Shown here one piece after another: positions 33,306-46,710 of a stretch of 64,000 bases of DNA; position 1 is the first letter of the stretch; each line of letters opens with the position of its first letter. The notes beneath the pieces are model-generated. The model worked only from the letters and a program-made list of their open reading frames with translations, was not told the origin of the DNA and searched no databases. Origin of the DNA: Pomphorhynchus laevis (Eukaryota > Acanthocephala > Palaeacanthocephala > Echinorhynchida > Pomphorhynchidae); NCBI GenBank assembly GCA_012934845.2, contig WNNJ02002688.1, forward strand, positions 1 through 64,000. The letters run 5' to 3'. Position numbers and translations under genes: made by a program.

Positions 33306-36300
33306 TCACTCCTTAGCCACATTAGAAAATGTCAGCTCGTCTTTGTATTTGTAAATAAGATCAGATACATCATCTTCACTAATCTTTTCCCATCCAGTTT
33401 CCTTCATAAAATAAACTAAAATTCAAGGATAAAATATACATGTACATAAGATAACATTTGAAATTTAACCTCTAACAATTCCACCCGACATTGCATCTCT
33501 GTGTGTCGCATGAACAATGGCTCGTCGAGCAAGATCTATAGCTTCGTCAACTGATAAATCCCATCTTAAACAAAATTGGCAATAAAATGTTTTTTTTGTA
33601 ATCATACCTGAAATTGCTGTCTAAAATAGAATAAGCAAACAGTGATCCACTTCCTACACTAAAAATATTGTCAGTTGAACGCTCGCCTTCGTCTGTAACA
33701 CGATAAAGACCAGGACCCTAAATATTTTATTGTATAAATTTCATATAATCTAATTGTACGAAATGGTTAATGGTTTAGTTAACGGTTTATGCATGTAACT
33801 CAAGTCATTTGCAATATCGGTGATACACATTTAATCATTAATATTAATTTACGTATTTTATATAAAATAGTGCATATTTGAGCTGTAATTTAATAGTTAT
33901 TTGAAAAAATATCATTTAAAATATTAAAATATTAAAATTATAATATTTTATAAATATAATATAATATAATATCATTTTAAAATTTAAAATAATAATTTTT
34001 AAAATTAAAGCACAAATATAAAATATACGTATTTTAATATCTGGATGATTGAGCCACTGCGAGAACTGCTCACCTCTAAGTGGCAAGAGTCTGAGCTTGA
34101 ACCACTTGTAACTCTTTATAACCTACTTTGGACTTGTTTCAGTAACCATCCCAATCTATTAAGATAAATTGTAAAGTCGATCTCATCAAGTGCTCAATTT
34201 ATTAAAAGCGTGAAAGCAAGGTGCCTTCCTTAATATGCAAAAGTTTGAATGTATCGATTTTCTGATGTAGGGTTTACACATCTCTAGGATATTTGGCTAT
34301 AAAATCGACTACATGTGAATCATAGATATTGGGAAAGAGATTGGCTGAGGTCAACTGCACTTAAAATTATTTTATAAAATTATAATAAATTTTATAATCA
34401 TGAAATTTTATAATCAAGATATAGGCTATATGTAATATGCTAGATATGTAATATCTACATTAGAAAATCGAATAGTAAACTATAATTACAGAATACGAAA
34501 TTAGAAAATACACCAATATTTTGTACAAAATTGTATTTATTCATAATTCCTTATTATAAAAAAATAGTGCATATTTGAGCTGTAATTAAATAATTAATTG
34601 AAAAAATATCAATAAAAATATTGAAATATAATAATATTCTATAATTTTATAAATATAATATAATTTTAAAATTTTAAAAAATATTTTTTAAATTACAGCA
34701 TAAATATAAAATATACGAATTTTAATATTTAGTATTAAAATTAAAATTTAATATTTAATACATTTCCAATAATGGATCAACTATTTACAATAATAATTCT
34801 TAACATTTAAAATCTGGAAATGTTATAATAAGAGCATAGATTTGTTGACATTTAAAATTTTTATATGATAATTTAATTTAAAAAACAATATTTGACTTAA
34901 TCTAGATAGTTTAATTCTAAATGTTTTTAAATGAATTTTAACAATTACCTTTTCATCCCAACCTATAATCATAGTTCCCATTGATAGACCACGACCTTTG
35001 TATCGATATACCTGGTTGCAAAGTATTTTCGATGCGGCTGCTACACTTATGCGCTTTTTATTGCGAAGTTCATATACACGACAACTCCTAGCAAGATCGC
35101 GTTCAAACAAAGAACAATCCGCTGCACCACCAGCCATCGTTCCCAAAAGAAATGGATTTATCTCAATAACTTTCTTGACTGTATTGCTAACTAAAAAAAG
35201 TTTGAAATTACGAAATGCAAAAATTAATTTTTGAATTAAAAAAACAAATCTAAATATTAAAAATATGTAAAAATATTTCAGTTTTATTAGTAGAAATACT
35301 CCTTTTCAATACAATAGATTAGCTGAATAACTGTATTTTAAATTATTTATAAATTAAAATTCAATAATTAAGGAATAAATAATTAAATAATAAATATTAT
35401 ATAATTATATAAGATTTTATACAATTTATATTTAAAATTGAAATTTAAAATTTAAAATTTTATTTAAAATTTAAAATTGAAATTTAAAATTGAAATTTAA
35501 AATAAGAGTCAATTTTTGAATTTACAATATTTTCAATTAATGTTTATGAATTAATAAATAATAACAAAATAATAAGTATCAGCATGCAACCGCCTTAAGC
35601 AGGGCATCCCACTGTAATATGCTGCTGGATAGCCCGTTGTAAGTTTAGTCTGCGTCAACTAAACTAGGTGACGACACCGAAAAAGCAACGTTAAAAATTA
35701 TGACCTAAAAGTTACATGTACTCAACGAGATTGAAAAAATACGTAAGTACTAATGATTTCAATTTTAGATATTTTAAATGTAACAGAAAAAATTGTATAG
35801 TTTGTGATGTTATAAATAATAATTGTATCGTAAGTAATACGACAAACAAATGTTTTTCATTAAATATTAATAATAATTGTAACTGCAATACCGCAGGTGT
35901 AGTGTATCTAATACAATGTACATGTGGATTGCAATATATAGGAAAAACATATCAAATGTTAAAAACTAGGTTTAGGTAACTATATTTCATAAACATATGA
36001 GATTAATAGGACATGATATTAAAAACTGTAAATTATTTATTTTAGAACATATTATCGAAGAAAACATTTCAATATTAAATCAAAAACTATTAGAAAAAGA
36101 AGATTTTTGGATTAAAACGCTTAATTCCATGTACCCATTAGGATTGAATGACGTGGTACAAGGAATTGGCAGAAGTAGTATAATACATAATAAACAACTA
36201 TATTATAATAATCCGGTTAAACGCAAACCAAGAAGTCTTGGTGATATAATGAATAGGAAAAATGGACTTAAAAATATTAAAAATATAAATATATATGGAC

Positions 36301-39300
36301 AATTAGAAATATTAAAACAACTTTTCAGAAATAATAAGCTAAAAGATCTTTATGTAAATATAAGAAGTTTTTCTAAAGATATCATATAATATCATATCAT
36401 ATTATATAATAGTCAAACTATATTTCATAAACATATGAGATTAATAAATAATTGTTATATATTGATTTTCGATAATTTAAATCAAGTTTAAATAAAAAAA
36501 TTGAAATTTAAAATTATGACTTAGAAAAGTTGCATGTACACAACAAGATTTGAAGACGTAAGTGCTAACATTTCAACAGAAAATGTTATAAAGGTGTGAT
36601 GTTATCAATAATCAAATCAGCTAACTTAGTCTACGTATTTAATATAATTATAAAATAAACAAAGCATAATAATGCTAAATCAAAATTTGTATTGTAAGTA
36701 ATACGACAAACACATGTTTTTCATTTAATATTAATAATAATTGTAACTGCAAGACCTGCGATATTGCAGTTACAAGGGAAATAATGGTAGCCCAATTAAA
36801 GCTGACTTATTTTAGAGCGTTATAGAATATGAATTTGTTCATAACTGTTTAAAAAATAAATCTAAATTATATAAATATAACAAATATGTTTCGATACATT
36901 GATGATATATGTGTATTTAACTCTAATAATTTTCATTCAATAAGCGAACAAATTTATCCAGGTAGCCTTATTATTAATAAAACCAATATTAATGATAAAG
37001 AAGGTGTATATCTAGATATGAACATTAAATTAACATTAACAAAAACTACTATTAATTTATATCGTAAAGATGACATATTTAAATTTACAAGAAACATATT
37101 TTTGCATGAGCATTCATGCATACCATATAATATAAAATATAATACATTAAATAATGAAATTTTAAGAATTGCAACAATATGTAATGATATTGGCTTTCTT
37201 CAAAATCATTTAAATTGATGATATATGTGTATTTAACTCTAATAAGTTATATTCAATAAGCGAACAAATTTATCCAAGTAGCCTTATTCTTAATAAAACT
37301 AAAATTATCGATTAAAAGGTATATTTCTAGATATATGATTTTTATTCAATTAGTGAGCACATTTATCCAAAAAGCCTTATTCTTAATAAAACCAATATTA
37401 ACGATAAAGAATGTATATATCTAGATATGAGCATTAAATTAACATTAATTAAAACTACTTTTAATTTATATCGTAAAGATGGCATATTTAAATTTACAAA
37501 AAACACAACTACGTTGGAAAAGAAAGAAGTTTGCATCCTAATGTGTATACACTTTAAAATGCAAACTGTTTTACGTGATCACGTTTAAAAGATCAGGTAA
37601 TGGTCTATGGTTGCATAGAACATGGAGTGAAGATGGTTGATTTTTCTATATTTTGTTTCAGCGTACAACAGGCTTAAGCAGCGCAGTCCTGTCAGATACT
37701 GCTAGATGACCCGTTTTAAGTTTAGTCTGAGTCAAGTAAACTAGGAGGCGACATTAAAAAAGAAACTCTAAAAATTATAACTTAGCAAAGGTTACATGTA
37801 CACAACCTGATTTTAATAAAAATCCAAAGATTTTAATAAAAAATTGTAATAAAAAATAATTGCTTTGTATACAAAAAAAATGTTTATTTGTGAAATTAAA
37901 TAAATTTTTGAAGAAAATTAGTCAATATTAAATACAAAACCAATAAGAAAGATACGATTTAAATAGTGTCTGGCCGTAAGAATGATATAGACATTAGTAA
38001 TATTTTTATGTAAAAATATGATATATTAAAGTAAATAAGTATTATATAAATATAGTAAATAAATATAATAAATAAATATTATATATTTAATATTAATATA
38101 TTAAATCAAAACAGTTTTGGAATACTTTTATTTTTGAATAAGACGATGGTATATATAAAAAATAAACTGTTTTCGTACAACATACTTTCAATTCTGTTTA
38201 TAAAATTAATAATTTAATCTAAAATTTTATAATTATTTAAATTATTTGTTGTAAAGCTTTTGGATTTTTACTATTTTAAATTCATTTTATAAAATAAAGT
38301 TTATTATAAGTATATGTAAGTAAAATGTAAGTTAAAATGTCTAAATCTTTAAATAAATACTAAAATTAACTGAAGCGGCTCTTTATAATTAATCGAAATG
38401 CACTCGCCGCATTAAACGGATCATATGGTTACTTGGGAAATAAATAATTAACAATTAATCAGTCTCACACATAAAAATAAGATAAATAGCCATAAATAAC
38501 TAAGATATTTAAACTATTTTAAATTTAAACTATTTCAAATTACTTACAAATTAGACTTCCGCCAGTGGCTCTACTATCTACTGCAACCATAGCTCCATGT
38601 TGAAATTTAAATGCCAAAGTAGTGGTACCATGAAGAATTTTTATTTTTATGTCATTAAGATTGGGAAAGATCTAAACGAGCATGTTCACAATTATAAACT
38701 GAATAAATCTCTGCACAACATTAAAGCACATCGAACGTATCATTGGTATATATAAACAAAATATATCAATTGATATATTTTGTTTTATAGTTACATCAAT
38801 TTATTAATTATTATCATATTACATCAACGATTATTATTTCCAATAATAATCTTCTCGTGAAGTATGTTTTAATTTATATCTTATTAATTAAGGCATAATT
38901 AAGGTAAGTTTACGTAAAGATATATTTTGTTTTATATTTATATATTTTGTTTTATATTTATATATTTTATTTTATATTTACATCAAATTACGTATAAATT
39001 CAAAATATATAATTGTATCTATTTAAATAATGACATATTTTGTAAACCAAAATCACATGTAAACAAATCATATCTAATAATTATTTATTCAAATAATCAC
39101 TAAAATATCAGAACACCAGAAAAATTTAAAAGAACATCTCGGAAGTTGTTCCTTGTAGACTCATAAGTTGTCCTTTATAGACTCATTCTACGTAGCAGTG
39201 TAATGGTCAGGAGTCTATTCTACTGTTAAAATTAAGAGTAATTAGGACTATCTGTTTATAATTGATTTAAAGTCTACCCAATGATTAGTAAATAGTTTGA

Positions 39301-39501
39301 TAAAACATTTATGTAATTAAAATGTTCAGTAAAATGGAATAATTCAATTTTCATCAATACCTGTTCGTCTATTTGTAATTTAAAAGGAGGCTCAATAAAG
39401 TCTTTAACGCGATCACTCGTTGTCTTAAATTGATTTATACCGTTTAAGTATTGGCTAAAGCTCTTTCGGCTTTCAAAGCCAGCACATAATTCTAAAGCCA
39501 T
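33306..39501 (-). CDS. PSMB5: Proteasome subunit beta type-5 (six exons)
   Basis: This is the chymotrypsin-like catalytic subunit of the 20S proteasome. Exons (minus strand): 39361-39501, 38548-38671, 34949-35190, 33608-33717, 33470-33564, 33306-33415. All introns have GT and AG ends and the phases fit, giving 822 nt and 273 residues (human 263). The propeptide ends ILHG and the mature chain begins TTTLAFKF with Thr63 as nucleophile (mature Thr1); Asp17 (AVDSR) and Lys33 (TVKK) are in place, as is the SVGSGS motif. [30 protein letters not shown] and [19 protein letters not shown] match the family throughout. Introns measure 689, 3357, 1231, 43 and 54 nt; the 3357-nt one holds Naiad-like pieces. 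The stop is TGA at 33306-33308. No disabling change was seen. Confidence 0.95.
33867..34043. repeat. Direct repeat in PSMB5 intron 3, first copy
   Basis: Starts TGCATATTTGAGCTGTAATT and is repeated with moderate divergence at 34567-34730; both end near AAATATAAAATATACG. A/T-rich, non-coding. Confidence 0.65.
34567..34730. repeat. Direct repeat in PSMB5 intron 3, second copy
   Basis: Second copy of the unit at 33867-34043, about 700 bp away. Confidence 0.65.
35340..37850 (+). mobile_element. Naiad-like cluster inside PSMB5 intron 2
   Basis: In order: a minus-orientation A/T tail (35340-35560); the end of the leader and the GIY-YIG domain in plus orientation (35583-36390); a second tail plus endonuclease piece (36605-36780); an RT piece with [10 protein letters not shown] and the thumb (36785-37215); a shorter repeat of that RT piece (37216-37500); and a separate 5' leader (37530-37790). 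At least three insertions or rearranged copies are mixed. All coding parts are broken. The element coding strand is opposite to PSMB5. The intron's splice sites are intact, so the host gene appears unharmed. Confidence 0.8.
38918..38980. repeat. Short A/T tandem repeat in PSMB5 intron 1
   Basis: About three units of the 20-base phrase TATATTTTGTTTTATATTTA. Confidence 0.7.
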
Positions 39502-39829
39502 CTAAAATTGCATCCGAATTAAACAGTCGATTTTAAATCAAAACTATTAAGTATAGAACGTAATTGTTTAAAATAGACCAAAATTATATTTTCAACAAAT
39601 CAAAATTGTAAAATTGTTTTACTTCGTAAAAAAATATTGATTAAATAATTAAATATTGTAAAATAATCTTTATTTTTCATTTGTTTGTAAAACACATTTC
39701 TGAATATATTATTATACATTATTTTGAGTATTATTTTATGTATATTGAAATGCTTTGCATTAATTTTTGCTTCTGTTTTGGTTAACTGATGCTTTTGTTG
39801 ACTGATGATTCACTTTCGTTGACTGATTA

Positions 39830-40380
39830 TTAATCGAAATGATGGAGTACCCGGCAACACTCATCAGTAGGATGAAGTACCCACTGGTCGTTTCGGTTGC
39901 CTGTGTGACATTGTGAATAAAGGCTTTCCCGAAACATTACTTGAATTACGCTCTTTACCAAATCGAATGTTGTGCGGACCATCCTTAAACACTAGCCAGA
40001 GGTTGTTGCTGAATTGTCGCTGCACTCGTTGGATCCTGAATGGATACGACAGGTATAGTAGTATTACACGGATGTGCTGAGTAGACAACGGTCCAGGATT
40101 TCTTACGAAATACGGCATTTATACTAAATGGTGTTGCTTGATAGACTGGACTTTGATTCACGACTTTCGATAAATTGTCGCAGCGACAATTCAGCAAAAT
40201 TTTTCTTGATAAGTTTTTGATAATTTATTTATCTAAAGGCATTAATCAATAGTAACACAAACTATATATTAGTATATAATACATAATAATATATATAACT
40301 ATTTATGACTATGTGATTATATTATAATTAATATTTGTATTATTGATTATATAATTGTGTAATTATATAATTGATTTGTC
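39830..40380 (+). repeat. Repeat unit related to the 360-bp family, copy 1
   Basis: CACTCATCAGTAGGATGAAG, GTCGTTTCGGTTGCCTGTGT and GCGGACCATCCTTAAACACT correspond to phrases of the 24.9-26.6 kb units in the same order. TTGCTGAATTGTCGCTGC near 40010 recurs inverted near 40180, and an A/T tail of about 180 bp follows. The unit is repeated at 40470-40920. Confidence 0.75.
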
Positions 40381-40469
40381 ACAATTATAGTTATCGAAGT
40401 CACAATTATATAATTGTGACTTCGATTCACAACTTTCAGTCACAATGTCACTTCTAGACAACCACTTCA

Positions 40470-40920
40470 GCATTGAAATGATGAGTACCCATCCACACTC
40501 ATCAGTAGAATGAAATACCCACTGGTCGTTTCGGTTGCCTGTGTGACATTGTGAATAAAGGCGTTTACAACACTTTGCTTAATTGACTGAAGCTCTTTTC
40601 CAAATCTCTTTACCAGATCGAATTGCTGTACAAACCATCCTTAAACACTAGCTAGATGCTGTTGCTGAATTGTCGTTGCACTCGTTGGATCCTTAATGGA
40701 TACGACATGTCTAAATTGTCGCAGCGACAATTCAGCAAAATTTTTCTTGATCAGTTTTTGATAATTTATTTATCTAAAGGCATTAATCAATAGTAACACA
40801 AACTATATATTAGTATATAATACATAATATATATAACTATTTATGACTATGTGATTATATTATAATTAATATTTGTATTATTGATTATATAATTGTGTAA
40901 TTGTATAATTGATTTTTAAT
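40470..40920 (+). repeat. Repeat unit related to the 360-bp family, copy 2
   Basis: Direct copy of the previous unit, shorter by about 100 bp internally; the A/T tail (AAAGGCATTAATCAATAGTA onwards) is nearly identical. The two units form a local direct duplication between PSMB5 and the LINE-rich region. Confidence 0.75.
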
Positions 40921-41355
40921 TAATGTTTATAAAATAAACTTTACGTGATGCTAACACACGGAGACGGTATTACAAATTTTCAAGCATTTTACAAGTCTAA
41001 AAACTTTTGAAATCTCTTTTATTAAAATAATATAATATTAAATTTTAATGTTTTTAAAATCTAGTTTTAGTATTTCCAATAATATAAAATAAAATTTAAT
41101 ATAATTTAATACGAGTTTTCTTCAAAAGGTAGTAAAATTTTATTTGTTTCATATATTTTTATTTTAACGTTTAAAAAGCCATTGGAGTGCACGGGACAAC
41201 TTAAATTTATCTTAAAGTTTATTTATCTATAGTTTTATAAAAACACTTAAAAAACTTACGTAATATATACAAATTCGTCTTAATTCGATATAACAAATTT
41301 ACATGAAAGGAAATCACCTTAACTCGTTCTTCGTTAACAAGTCCGCTACTTTATC
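40921..41355. other. A+T-rich spacer
   Basis: Nothing recognised between the repeat pair and the first LINE copy. Confidence 0.4.
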
Positions 41356-41359
41356 CTTA

Positions 41360-43890
41360 TACGAGACTTAAATATAATCGAAAACACTCATTTCGGAAGA
41401 AAAGCTGTACAAACGAATTGCGAAATATTTGCAAGTTCAAATTATGGTCATACAGAGGAAGACTACACAGTGAGCTGTTGCAACAAAGTTTGTGGATTAT
41501 TATATTCAATGTTCAAGTGAATATTGTAGTGTGGACAAGTGTATCGTTTCCGGAGGAAAATAAAGCTGTGCTATTGAATAAATCCTGTAACTGTGGGTAT
41601 TGCTGCGAGTCTTTGTTAATTCATTTGAAGGCTAAATGTAAGGCCCTAGTTCGCAGTCAAACGAGTGAATTCACTTGGAAACATATCATATTCACCTATT
41701 CAGAGAAATATAGATGTCACGCAACGAATAGAGAATATACATTCCTCATCTACTATGAGACAGAGTCAAATCAAAGTAACGACGAACCTTGTGACTTTAT
41801 ACATCACTCCTCAGGGCTTGCAAATAATTCAATAAACAGGCATGACTATAGGGGATGATTGTGTCACTAAGGATGTTCTGATGAATTCACTAACTGTCTC
41901 CAGATCCGATTCTATGATGTAGGTATATAAATTCGCTACCTAAGTTAGTAGAGATTCAGTACATGTCGCCTTTATTTTGTCGCTGTGACGATATGCGGTG
42001 AGAATCGTCATCTATCTGATAAAAGGCACTTCCAAAGAGAAAACCCAAGTATCTACTATGAGTAAACATCCATGATCCGCAATGTCACGTGACGGTCTTG
42101 AACCACAAATTAATGAAAATAACATTGGGTGTAATCCGCTTTTTGTTGAGGGAAACACATAGCTGATTGATGTAGATCTATTATCCAGTCAATGTAAGGG
42201 AATATTTATTTGAAATCGCGGAATTACGTCTTAACGAGGAAGTCCAGGGTGTGAGATTCATATTGTCACAGGTACTTGATTCATCTAATATAGACATCGT
42301 CAAACATGTGAAACTCGTTGCCTTGTTTATACTAGGTAAGCGTGTTGCAATTAGTAATAGGCCACATTTACTCAAGGCCGTATTTAAAGAGCAGTCGAAT
42401 GCTGAGTTAATCCTTCGTAATTCATTCCGTCTAAAAGAATCTAATATCCGTCTTTTAAAAGATTCTGATGTTTTGCAGGAGAGAAACTATCGCAAGCTAG
42501 GAAAGAACTCACCTATAGTTTTGCTCTTGGTGAAATAATCTGTGTAAAACTTGCAGATAGTGAGGCGGTACACTCGAATAAGTAGGATCCCATTATATGT
42601 GTCGTCTCTCATAAACATTAAGAAACATGACAATATCCTATTTCATATCAGTATCTAGCTGAAATAGGGTCTGAACTGTTTAATACTGCTAGAGGTGTTA
42701 TATTTCCTTGTATTGGTGTGAATAAGGGTCATGAAATATTCTATTGTACTGTCCAGAGCTTGTTACAGAAAGTTGAGGAGTTAAAGTTTTGTCTCGAGTC
42801 CATTAATCCAAGGATAGTTAAAATTACCGAATTCTGGCTTAATTTTGATGTATCTGATGATAAAGTATCTATTCAGGGATATTGTTTGTTCCGTAGTGAT
42901 CGAATAGGGGGTAGGGGTGGTGGTGTTGCTCTTTACGTGGAAAACGATATTAAGGTGCATGTAGGTCGTCTCTTGATAGAGTTGATAGTTTGCGTTGTCA
43001 AGTGAAGTTCTCTGACAGTACACTAATCATATTGGTGTTATGTATCGTGCTCCTAGGGCAATCTCAAAGAAACTCATTTATGAGATCGAGTTGGGTACAG
43101 AAGGCAATTATTACACCATGAAAAACGGGATTCTGAATATGCCGGATGTTGAGTGGAGTAGGAATACGGTACTTCTTAATTGTGGAGGAAAACCTTGCAA
43201 CCTTATGGAGTGTTTCACTTATTGTGGTCTTGCTTAATATGTTAATGACTATACCCCTTTTTCATGGGAATAATTCTTCCCTAATCGATATCTGTTTATC
43301 GACGAGCAGTAAGGTAATAAGCAGAATTCAGTATGATGATCCGTTTGGTTTGTCTGATCATTGTGTAGTTCTGGTTTGGATAAGTACGCAGAGGATGGTA
43401 ATTAATCATATTTGTGAAAAACGTCAGATTAATGTCAATAGAGCAAACTATGATGTTATTACATCCATGCTTTCGAAGGTATGCTGGCCCGATCCAGCTG
43501 TTGTCGGAGTTGACGTGGCATGGAATCATTTTCGTGTAACTCTCTATTCTCTGTGTCAAATGTAGACTAAAGCAGTTTTTATTTGCTCAATCTAACATAA
43601 ATGAGTACCAATACAAATACAATAATAAAGTCAAATTTCATAGCATTCTTCGCTAAGAATAGTCTTTGAGATACTGAGGGTGGGCGTCGTTGACGTTTAT
43701 ATTTTCTTAATGGATTGTTCACATGAACTTCTGAATCCTTAATAGAAAGACCAAATCTCCAACGTTGGCTTCGTCAAGTGCATGTTTTGGCCTGGCTCTC
43801 TACTCGTTGTCGTCAAGATTATACTCTGAAGGCTCACGATCAGAATGATTTTGTCTTATTGTATTAGAATTTCCCGTTGGAGCAGGATCT
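41360..43890 (+). mobile_element. CR1-like LINE (family D), broken plus-strand copy
   Basis: ORF1 traces run from 41418 to 42538, with a degenerate cysteine cluster (SCNCGYCC) and an RRM-like end (LKAVFKEQSNAELILRNS, LKESNIRLLKD). APE endonuclease pieces follow: VKITEFWLNFDVSDDKVS, GGGVALYVENDIKVH, SSLIDICLSTSSKVIS and GLSDHCVVLVW. Reading is split among frames by stops and shifts. Around 43730-43890 a basic stretch (RPNLQRWLRQVHVLAWLS) probably belongs to the region before the RT. The RT itself is missing. It is placed with family D because WPDPAVVGVDVAWNHF matches WPDPSLHGIEFAWDFF of the copy at 43927-46710. Confidence 0.75.
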
Positions 43891-43894
43891 CTGA

Positions 43895-43926
43895 ACGACA
43901 CAATTGCTTCACAGCAATTGTGTCGT
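43895..43926. repeat. Perfect 14-bp hairpin at a LINE-LINE junction
   Basis: ACGACACAATTGCT, loop TCAC, then its exact complement. The arms read T-T-Q-L-L in both orientations, so the same piece of family D is present on both sides of the turning point. Confidence 0.8.
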
Positions 43927-46710
43927 GAAGAGGGAATCAATGAAATGCTTGCGCTTGGATCTTTTTAACGATGTTGCAAAGTTTCTTGCCTGTTTGTACA
44001 GTCGGTAGGAACAATGGCCATTTTTAAATTCTTGGAATTTGCGGTCACGCAACTTTATGGCACTGTTGACCTGACGATTAATCCACGGTGGACGAGAGGC
44101 AACACTAGAGGATCGTTTAATCGGGCTATGATAGCTAATGGCAGCCTGTAGAGTACACTTGAAAAAAATCCCATGCAAACTCAATTCCGTGTAGTGAGGG
44201 ATCTGGCCATACTACTCGGAACAGCGACTCTCTCAGTTTAGCATAGTCGGTTTTGTGCATATTTAAGGAGTGACATGAAGTGCGAGAACGACCTATTAGA
44301 GAACACCGAATGGATAAAAGACGATGATCGCTGCAGCCGAGAGGTAAAAAGTACTCTATAAGATTCACCAGATGCTCACGACTAGAGAGACAGATCTAAA
44401 ATTGATCGACTTTATCCTCGAACACGAGTGAATTCCCTTACATGCTGAATAAGATCGAGAAAGATGAAGGTATCTAATAAGCTTGAAGAGTTGACGTCAC
44501 AACGAGAAGTGGGGATCATCAAGTCCCAATCGATGTGCGGCATATTGAAGTCGCCCAGAATCAATGTAGGTGAACCAGATGATGCGTGCATGAGTAATTA
44601 ATTGCAAATATCGGAGACGGGCGACGAAGGGGGCGATATAACATGCCTATAATGAAGGCACCAATTGCAGTGTCCCTAGAAGTGGCCCACAGAAAGTCAG
44701 AGCTGATATCTTGCCCACACGAATACTCATTGGTTTTAAAAAATAGGGGATCTTTAGCATAAAGAACGACGCCACTGCCACTGGATGATAGTCGGTCTGC
44801 GCGTAAGTATGTATATCCATAGAGTGCTATTTCACTGTCTAGAATATCTGGGTGGAGCCACGTCACAGTGATAGCAATGATGTCTGGCTGAAGTTTGGAT
44901 GACCTTAAACGTAATTCGTCGATTTTATTGCATAAACTGAGAGCATTCAAATAAACAATGCGAAGTTTATGGTATTGAGTACTAGACGATGGTTTCCTTG
45001 GTAGATCGACCACCATAACATAACGTAAATTGTTCACATAGCAGAAACGCTCGTTGCGGTAGCGACGGAGAGATGGGAAAGGGCAGCATCAGGTGAAACC
45101 AGGTTGGGTTTTACGTGGAATGAGGTAGAAATTCTTCGTCGCACCACCCGAAAATCCTTAATGGTTAAATTCGTATGACCAGCTTCGATTCTTCGACGTA
45201 ACTCTGATTTAGCCTCTCTTAACTTTAACCTGTCGTCATAAGAAAGGTCTCTAAGGATTCTAATAGGATAGCCTTTTAGATGGTACGATGTGAGACTATG
45301 GTGGCGCAATCATAGCACGAATGGAAAATCACTTTCAACAGACTTGGACCTCTCTCGGACTTGCGCTTCCCTAGTCTAAAGACATTGCGAACACGGACTT
45401 CAACTGAATAGGGAAGTCATGAGGAGACGACATGGAAAATAATCAATTTTACGGCATGTACATCATAGTGGATTCTTTCCAAATGATTGGAAGACTTTGA
45501 CTCAACTACATTTGCTAAAAGGAGAACCTGAGAGCGATCGTAGCTACTTTTAGTGGCGCTCGATCTAGCAGGCACACCAAATCCGCTGCACAAACTAGTC
45601 CCAGAATCAACAGGATCGGCGGGAGCTTTGTCCGTATTTTCGACCCCACTAAAGTGTGCCGTATTGTTTAAACGAGCAGGCAACCGTGGAAGCGAATTGC
45701 CCAAAGTTGTTGGGGCTGAGAGCCCAACAGAAGAGTCTGAGATGGGGACTTGCAACCAACGTAAGGAGGAGAATTTTCGGCTGCATGCAAGGACAGCAGT
45801 GGAAAGTGTGTTGGTTGATCTGATGTTCGTGTGGCTCATTCACTCGACGCATCATTAGAATCGTTCCGAAAGTCGTGAAGTATGACTTCCTGGCCGTCAT
45901 GTCGATCTCCGGCGCAACATCCTTTGATACATTTGATGAATACGACTCGTCATCCCGACCCCTTGGGATGGCGACAGAAGGAATTTGCGGAGAAATTACA
46001 ATACTCCTGCCGGGACACACTTAAGAATATTGTATTGTGTCCGTGTCAGGAGCTGCCTTTCTCAATATTCTTGAACGACTACAGCCTCTCGCCCAAATGC
46101 GAGTAGGGGTAATAGAATCGCGTACGCATACCTGTGATTCACTCAATTGTCCGCCTAAAGTATCCACGACACTATTACCGCAACAAATATGGCTGTTGAT
46201 GCCCTCGCCAATCAGAGTATTTTCTAAATTTGGCATCTTTACGGATTTCCGAGTATACTCAATTCCACACTCATCACAGGTTGCAATTGACATGGAGCGT
46301 GGCCTGGTAGGGCGCTAGCTTATTCACAGATGTAGACGGTGCAGATTCGACATTAGCTATGTCGGCTGTAAGCAGGAGGGCATCATCAGTTGTTTTAGGC
46401 AATTACCTATTGGTCTTTAGATGAATATCAGCGTCACCATGTGGCGTAACGTCAATAGCCTCATGGGAAGAGTTTCCAGTACATACTGCATCTGGCGCAA
46501 CATGACCACTGGGCAAAAACCACAGAAGAATTCCTCATCGCTATCAATGGATTAATGATATGGTATAAACAAAGTAGTCCAACGCTGACAGTTGGTTGCG
46601 TCACATGCGACTTGAACCTCTCTATACTCAGTCGTGTGATCGTGAGGATTAGGCATCGGTTCAGTTGAGGTAGTACCTCCAGACGTACATTTTCGTCTGC
46701 CCATTTGTCA
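43927..46710 (-). mobile_element. CR1-like LINE (family D), minus-strand copy: ORF1 and endonuclease
   Basis: ORF1 begins at about 46704 (MGRRKCTSGG) with a PHD-like cluster (VACDATNCQRWTTLF, then EEFFCGFC) and a second cluster (IATCDECGIEYTRKS); ORF1 pieces continue to 45034, including a basic end (IRILRDLSYDDRLKLREAKS). ORF2 starts near 45037: LRIVYLNALSLCNKIDELRL, DIIAITVTWLHPDI, SGSGVVLYAKD, then SDHRLLSIRC and WPDPSLHGIEFAWDF, and the pre-RT basic region to 43930. RT is absent. Several stops and frameshifts show decay. Confidence 0.8.

Noticed and set aside
45553-46318. Plus-strand frames of 70-100 codons
   Set aside because: They lie antisense to the family-D ORF1, whose cysteine clusters support the minus strand.
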